Below, one piece after another: positions 58,768 to 64,000 of a stretch of DNA of 64,000 bases (position 1 is its first letter; every line of letters starts with the position of its first letter). The notes below the pieces were generated by a model. That model saw only the letters and a program-made list of their open reading frames with translations. It had not been told where the DNA came from and did not search any database. The stretch spans positions 34,142,475 to 34,206,474 of the forward strand of contig CM031601.1 in NCBI GenBank assembly GCA_018398815.1, given 5' to 3'. The position numbers and the translations under genes were made by a program. This DNA comes from Conus ventricosus. Taxonomy: Eukaryota; Mollusca; Gastropoda; Neogastropoda; Conidae.

Positions 58768-58802
58768 GTTTTTTATTAATTATAATTATTTTGTTTTTAA
58801 AA

Positions 58803-59033
58803 ATGAGCGCCGAAAAGACTGTTGCCAATCTTGTTTACCATTCTGCTGTTATTGGAGGCCTAAGTGTAGGATACACGATGCTTGGTAAAAGCTTGTTAAA
58901 AATAAAGCCAGCAGATCTTGGCAAGCTAGGCTTTGAGGATTCAGCAAAGCTGATTGCTATTATTGCAGCTTCGTTTGCTACAAAAGATTTTCTAGTTAAG
59001 CAAAAAATAATTCCTGACAGTATTGATATGTAA
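58803..59033 (+). CDS. Small hydrophobic protein of the Polinton-like element
   Basis: 76 codons from ATG 58803 (preferred over 58791 because the Ser-Ala-Glu start resembles a normal N-terminus). It has two hydrophobic stretches, AVIGGLSVGYTMLG and LIAIIAASFATKDFLV, separated by a short Lys-rich loop. It looks like a two-helix membrane protein. Intact here; function unknown. Confidence 0.45.
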   Translation: MSAEKTVANLVYHSAVIGGLSVGYTMLGKSLLKIKPADLGKLGFEDSAKLIAIIAASFATKDFLVKQKIIPDSIDM

Positions 59034-59057
59034 ATTAAAAAAATACATTTATAAAAA

Positions 59058-59429
59058 ATGGCTTCACTCGTAATGATGATAGGCGGCGCTGTGGTGAATG
59101 CGCTCGCTTTTAGCGGAAGTAATTACGCATTTAGTAAACTACGGGACGACGGTGAGAGAAAAAGACATAACAAAGCTGTGGAGCAACTAGCTGCAGCACA
59201 AGACGCCTATGAAAAGCAGAGAATTGAGCAGTTAGATTTCATTAACGATACCCTGAAAAAACAGGGGCATGCAGCTTACACATTTAAAGGCGTTGATCAA
59301 GCAATAAAAGAATATTATCTAGTAACAGGCAAACCAATCGAGACATTGCCCCCACCAAAATTCAGTGACTTTTATCAGCCATCAGAAAACAAAAGGTGCA
59401 AGAAATCATGTTTATTGTCTTTGGAATGA
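59058..59429 (+). CDS. Conserved Polinton-associated small protein, possibly frameshifted at its end
   Basis: 123 codons. An N-terminal hydrophobic segment (SLVMMIGGAVVNALAFSGSN) is followed by a long charged helix (AVEQLAAAQDAYEKQRIEQL) and a segment ending KFSDFYQPSE. The combination is one I associate with metazoan Polinton-like elements; its role is unknown, perhaps structural. After NKRC the C-terminus may be off frame, since MFIVFGMTVVYFVAHNI-like hydrophobic sequence follows in another frame to about 59465. Confidence 0.5.
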   Translation: MASLVMMIGGAVVNALAFSGSNYAFSKLRDDGERKRHNKAVEQLAAAQDAYEKQRIEQLDFINDTLKKQGHAAYTFKGVDQAIKEYYLVTGKPIETLPPPKFSDFYQPSENKRCKKSCLLSLE

Positions 59430-59470
59430 CCGTTGTGTATTTTGTTGCGCATAATATTGGCTGAATAAAA

Positions 59471-59778
59471 ATGAACAAAATCTATTATTCACGAAGATAT
59501 TGGAAGGAATAACAGCAATCAAAAAGCTAAGCGAAGCAGCGGNNNNNNNNNNNNNNNNNNNNNNNNNNNNNNNNNNNNNNNNNNNNNNNNNNNNNNNNNN
59601 NNNNNNNNNNNNNNNNNNNNNNNNNNNNNNNNNNNNNNNNNNTAAAAAAAAATTTGAAAAAAATAAACCCGCCCGGTATTATTTACGAAAACGGGACACA
59701 ACAAAAAAACCCATTCCTAAAAGATCTTTTGTGAAAGAAGAATTGCAGAAAAACCCACCAGACACAGTTCCGTTTTAA
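59471..59778 (+). pseudogene. Polinton-type integrase, two ends around an assembly gap
   Basis: Before the gap (59471-59542) the frame has YYSRRYWK then, one base off, GITAIKKLSEAA: the N-terminus of the retroviral-like integrase of Polintons. After it (59643-59778) come ARYYLRKR, PKRSFVKEELQKNPPDT and a stop, typical of its C-terminal tail. The whole catalytic DDE core is absent from the assembly. The integrase inserts the element into host DNA. The frame change upstream of the gap is probably a lost G. Confidence 0.6.
59543..59642. other. Assembly gap, exactly 100 N
   Basis: One hundred N, the conventional placeholder for a gap of unknown size. It falls within the integrase gene. Confidence 1.
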
Positions 59779-62048
59779 AATTTAATTTAGGGTTTCTCCA
59801 GTGACTAATTGCATAAAAAAACCTCGGATTAACAAAAAACCTTTTTGTGTTTTTTTTCTATCTAAGGACTTCTTTTTTAAAAACCCCCATTTTTTTTGTT
59901 TTTGATCCTTTAAATTAGTTTCTTTTTTACTTTTGTTATGATGAAAAGTCAAAAACCCAAAAAACAATGTTTCTTTTTTTTTTTGTAAAGTGTTTAATGT
60001 TTGACTGAACAACACTGCGAGATTTTCCTTTTGCTTTTTTAAAAGGTTTTCTCCCGGCTCGAAATACGGGGAACTTTTTCCCGATTTTAAAACCAAAATA
60101 AACCCCTTAATCACCCCTCCAGAAAATTTTCATCCTTATCTTCCTAAAACCTTTTTTTGTTGGTAATTGAAGGGAAAAGGCGAATCTTTGGGGAATAATG
60201 GATGTGCCCGTACCACCCCCGCATCCCCTTTAGCTACTTCTAATTCCATGCCCTTTAAAATATGTCTTCAGGGGGTATCTAAAACAAAACTGCCCAATCT
60301 GTTTTAAATTTACTCTGGCCCTCTGGATACGGGGGTTTTAAAAGTAGCCCTAAAAAACTTTTAACTTTAAAAAGCTTTAAATAATTCAAAAAACGGAAAA
60401 AACCCCCAATAAAAAAAAGGTTTTCCAATTTGTTTTTTTTTTTTTTCATAAATTAAAAACCAAAAAAGTATCATAAAAACTTCTAAGTCCGTTTAATTGG
60501 GGTTTGAAAGTCAGTTTAAAATTGCTTCGTTCTCTCTGGTGACCAATCTAACATCTTTGCGTTTGTGCGGATATTCCATATTTCTTTCCAAAACCCAGTT
60601 TTTTTCATCAACTTAAAAAATTTCCTTTTTCTGAAGCTGTGGTTTTAAAGTTTGAATCAGTGTTCTTCAAAAAGTATTGTTTCTTGAACTTTTTCTTAAA
60701 CAAAACAATTATACGATGAACGGCCTTAATTTCCCCCCTGTCTTAAATAAAATTTTTAAATTTCGTAAGGACAGCAAAAATTTTTTTTGGGCCCGAAGAT
60801 TGGGAACATTAAGGGGGGGGGGGGGGGTTCTTTTTTTTGCCATCTATGGCTTTCTGCAGCTAAGGGAAATAGTCTTTAAGCGGGTTCTGGTGTTCATGGG
60901 GGTTTATTCAAAAGGTAACTTTAGAATGTATCCCCCTTTTTGCCCCGGCGTAAAAACTCCCCAAAACCCCCTTTAATCCCTTTTGAATTTTTTTTCGGAT
61001 CGACGCTTTTTTTGTACTTTTTTTTTAAAGTTGCGAAAAGGGAAAGCGATTGCGCCATTGCCCACCCATCCCGATTGTTTGCATCTAAATACATGAGATA
61101 GTTAACCTTTTACTGGGGAACATAGTTCCAAGTATTTGTTGTTTGCTTTACAGTAAAGATGCGCACCAAAATAAATTCCCCACGCAAACCTTTTTTATCA
61201 TCGGAATCATTGGCAGGTCAAGGGGGGGAAATAAATTAATCTGTTTCTTTAGTAAAAATTTGAAAGCCCCAAATCATCCCGGGCGGGGGGGGAAAAATAA
61301 TGCGCCCGGGGTCCAGGGTATAATGTTTTTATGCAGGGCCTTTTTTATATTTTTTCAAAGAAAGTCCGCAACAAACATACAAACGGGGGCCCTTAAGTTG
61401 GGGTCAAATAATCTCCCCCCTTTTTAATCTAATTCTGCCCTGCTTCTTTTAGCATGGGTAATCCCGAATCAAAAAATGTCCTTTCCTCGAACTAGAAAAG
61501 GGAAAGCGCCTTTAGGGGGAAGGGGGTGTCTTCAAACAAACCCTTTCCCCAAATGTTCATGTACTCAAAAGGGGAAAAACCCCTTTTTAAAAGAGAGTTG
61601 GGGCCCAAAAAATTTTTCCGGTTTTTTGGGGAGGACTTTTAAGGGCAAAGCCAAGACTCTAATGATCCCATCATGTGTTTCATAGGGTCCCAAAAAAAAA
61701 CATGTTATTTTAAAATGAAACAAAATGTATTTTTTTGTTTAATGTTCAATGCATTCTACCCTGAAGGGGCTGGTTTTTCTGCTTGCATTATAAGGGGAGA
61801 GTCGTAACCCCCCGCAAGTTATAAAAAAGATGGGAGCTTTTCCCGTCTTTGGATCAAACCCTTTTTTTGAAGATTGGGGATTTACTGTTGCTCCTCCTCT
61901 GAAAAATTCCCACTAATTTGATCATGGGGCCCTTTCTGTCGGATTCGCTGCGTTGATGAGAGGCCTAAAACCCCAAAATCCAAAGTGAGTGGGTGAGTTT
62001 ATACTTGGGGGTTGGGCTTCAACGTCCCTCATGTTTTTGAAAATTCAA
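59779..62048. other. Poor-quality stretch with inflated homopolymers, probably polymerase gene body
   Basis: Runs of 4-17 identical bases (AAAAAA, CCCC, GGGG, TTTTTT; a G run at about 60812-60827) occur far more often than elsewhere, and no frame exceeds about 110 codons. It lies between the polymerase N-terminus on the right and the converging integrase on the left, where the rest of the polymerase would be expected. It reads as raw gap-fill, so I call no genes in it. Confidence 0.6.
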
Positions 62049-63059
62049 TTATTTAAAAAAAATCATTACCCTTGTTTCATGGGGCTGTAAAAATCTTCTA
62101 GCCGCATTTGGTTCTCTGTATAATTCTGGCGTTGAATGAGCGCCATTCGACCTGACAATAATGAAGGCAAATGAACAAATCTGATGATTACTCATTAAGA
62201 CTGTTTTTTCGAAGTTTTTGTGGCGCTGGCCCTTCATAAGAAACAATGAGTGATTCGAAGTCTGCGTAAACAACATATGGCTCGTTTGCATCCGTTTCCA
62301 GTTCTTAAAACTAACTTTACTGCCTTCTGGGGCGTAATTAGTTCTGTATTACAGTCAACTGGACCGATACAATGTTTCTTATGTTCGCTTCCGGCTTGAA
62401 CAGATGGAATTCTTATTAAACATTTTCTGCAGAATTCTTGTTTGTGCCCATCTTTTGAAGTATGCTGCATTAGTTTACTCATTGTTCGTATCAATGTGTA
62501 ATGTGGCAGCCCCGCTGGTGAAAACATCAGTAGTAAGTCAACATGATTTTTTGTCTGGATCACCTATTGTTGGACTGTTCTTGGACACTTTAATAGGCTG
62601 TAGATGTGTTTCCTCATCCCATGTGTAGACATTAACAGTTATTGGTTTGTTTTGTTCTTCAAACTGATCAATGGAATCCACGCTAACAGGAAAGGATATT
62701 CCGCTAAAGTTAAGATCATTGATGTAAGGGCGATGGTTAGACACTCTCTCTGCGTTTTTGCGGACGTAATGCAGCCTTGCAAGAACGCACCACATAAAAA
62801 CATTTGTTGTCTGAATTCTTTATGTTTAGAACTGCTCTTTTCGCTACCAATGCTGGGGGCAGCGAATGTAAGCCTTGCCTACAATCGGTGCATACTTAGA
62901 CTGTTTTAATCTAATCTCTAAGACTTCGCCCTCTGACCAACCAGAGCCTCTCATTTTGGCTTCTTCAGCGGCCACATCAAACTGTGTAAGCAGTTGGTCT
63001 GCCCAACCAGGTGTTAAGTCATTATGAGAAAGAATAGTCTGTTGTTTAGTTTGAAACCC
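62049..63059 (-). pseudogene. Protein-primed type B DNA polymerase, N-terminal part, frameshifted
   Basis: On the minus strand an open stretch from 63059 (TKQQTILSHNDLTPGWADQL..KMRGSGWSEGEVLEIR) is followed by NDLNFSGISFPVSVDSIDQF and ITVNVYTWDEETHLQPIKVS (about 62725-62590). After a frame change comes VDLLLMFSPAGLPHYTLIRT and a zinc-like set FCRKCLIRIP..HKKHC (about 62545-62370). Further shifts lead into the poor stretch. This pattern resembles the N-terminal region of Polinton polymerases, ahead of the exonuclease motifs. The polymerase copies the element from a protein primer. Not functional as assembled. Confidence 0.5.
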
Positions 63060-63149
63060 AGACTTCTAGATTTTCTTCATTTATTGTTACATAGTCGATT
63101 AAAACAGCTAACATTACATTAACTGGCGGGTCTATTGTTAGTTTACTTG

Positions 63150-63985
63150 GAACTTGAGAAATAGCATTTTGGCCAATAGGAAGGCAATATTATGGATTGG
63201 TGGAGACTTAATTTACCAGATATTGATTGGGGTGAAGATGCCATACTTGGTAATCAATACCAGTAAAAATATTAATACTCAGTTTTTTGATGCCACCAAA
63301 GACCTTGGATTAGTACAGTCAGTTGAATCACCAACTCGTGGTAAGGCATTCCTGGATTTATTTTTTACCAATTGTCCAGGGCGCTTTAGGCAATCAGGAA
63401 TTAATTGCAGGCCTGGGTGATCATGACATAGTTCTTTTAGAGAGTAATTTTCAACCCTTTCGAAGAAAAAACCCCCTAAACGTACCATCAGACTCTGGAA
63501 CCAAGCAGATTTACCAAAATTGCGCAGGGATACTCATAATTTCAGTCGTCTTTTTTTGAGGTCCCATAGTGTTAAAGATAATGTCAGTGATCTTTGGAAG
63601 TGTATAAAAACTAATTTGGAATTTATTATGGATGACAACATACCTACTAAAATAACTTCAAGCAAGAACCACCAGCCATGGATTACTACTAAAAACTAAA
63701 CGTTTGTTGAGAAGGAGACATCGTTTCTTTAAGAAATTGAAACTACATCCTAATTCAGAAAGATTACTGGTTAGGTATAAACATATTAAGAGAAGGTGTC
63801 AGAGAGAATGTAGACTTGCTCACTCCAATTATGTTAATTCGATGATTTCGGAAGGTGATCATCAAAACAAGAAATTATGGTCTTACATAAGGAGTAAGAG
63901 ACAGGACAACATTGGGATTCCAGACCTGAGAAATAACCAGAATAACCTAATACAGGACCTGAAGGGAAAGCAAACTTACTAAACA
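63150..63985 (+). pseudogene. LINE endonuclease and linker region, frameshifted, runs off the window
   Basis: Plus strand: WIGGDLIYQILIG (GDFN-like start, shifted), NTQFFDATKDLGLVQSVESP, TRGKAFLDLFFTNCPG, then in a second frame GLGDHDIVLLESNFQPFRRK, then KIRRHRFFKKLK-type basic linker, LWSYIRSKRQDNIGIPDLRN. This is the C-terminal half of an apurinic-type endonuclease and the linker before the RT of a CR1/jockey-like LINE. Shifts at about 63235, 63390, 63475 and 63690. The RT would lie beyond 64000. Confidence 0.8.
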
Positions 63986-64000
63986 AGCAGTTTTGTTCAG

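Larger units (their letters stand above)
57060..63060. mobile_element. Polinton/Maverick-like element (adintovirus-like), degenerate
   Basis: A cluster of small membrane-type frames, a retroviral-type integrase remnant on the plus strand (59471-59778) and a protein-primed type B DNA polymerase N-terminus on the minus strand (about 63059-62049) pointing at it. This combination is characteristic of Polintons. No packaging ATPase, protease or capsid gene is seen. It holds a 100-base gap, an inserted MITE and a poor-quality stretch, so its completeness cannot be judged. No terminal inverted repeats were found. Assignment rests on the integrase tail and the polymerase N-terminal pattern. Confidence 0.55.

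Overview
The window is eukaryotic, not bacterial. It has split coding exons with GT/AG introns, several non-LTR retrotransposon relics, tRNA-derived SINEs, DNA transposons, an LTR retrotransposon, a Polinton/Maverick-like element and a very large amount of tandem repeat. Lineage is an inference: the SINE tails, the Polinton-like element and the repeat load suggest a marine lophotrochozoan, probably a gastropod mollusc. I cannot name a species.

The one host gene I can support is on the minus strand from 44992 to 19881. It is an NSDHL-type sterol-4-alpha-carboxylate 3-dehydrogenase (decarboxylating) of six coding exons, about 370 residues, with all splice junctions readable. Exon 2 has a one-base loss in a C run. 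The gene covers 25 kb because each of its five introns is filled with minisatellites. At seven of the ten splice junctions the adjoining tandem array consists of degenerate copies of the junction itself, often including exon bases. This is the most unusual feature I found.

Left of the gene (1-18800) lies mobile and satellite DNA: a LINE reverse transcriptase with a minisatellite inside its coding sequence, a Tc1-like transposon nested in a second LINE, two piggyBac-like 5' ends, an LTR-like cassette, 30-bp, 59-bp and 51-bp arrays, and another LINE. Right of the gene (45000-64000) lie a LINE scrap, dinucleotide tracts, and a 5.05-kb LTR retrotransposon (48101-53146). That element has gag but no recognisable pol, and carries a duplicated module of unknown function. 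Then come a SINE, two LINE fragments, a palindrome-bearing repeat, and a degenerate Polinton/Maverick-like element (about 57060-63060) holding a 100-N gap, a 532-bp inserted MITE and a stretch of inflated homopolymers. A LINE runs off the right edge.

No operon, CRISPR array, rRNA or functional tRNA gene is present. The longest open frames are artefacts of tandem repeats whose period is a multiple of three. Several patches look like unpolished long-read sequence, so some frameshifts may be assembly errors.
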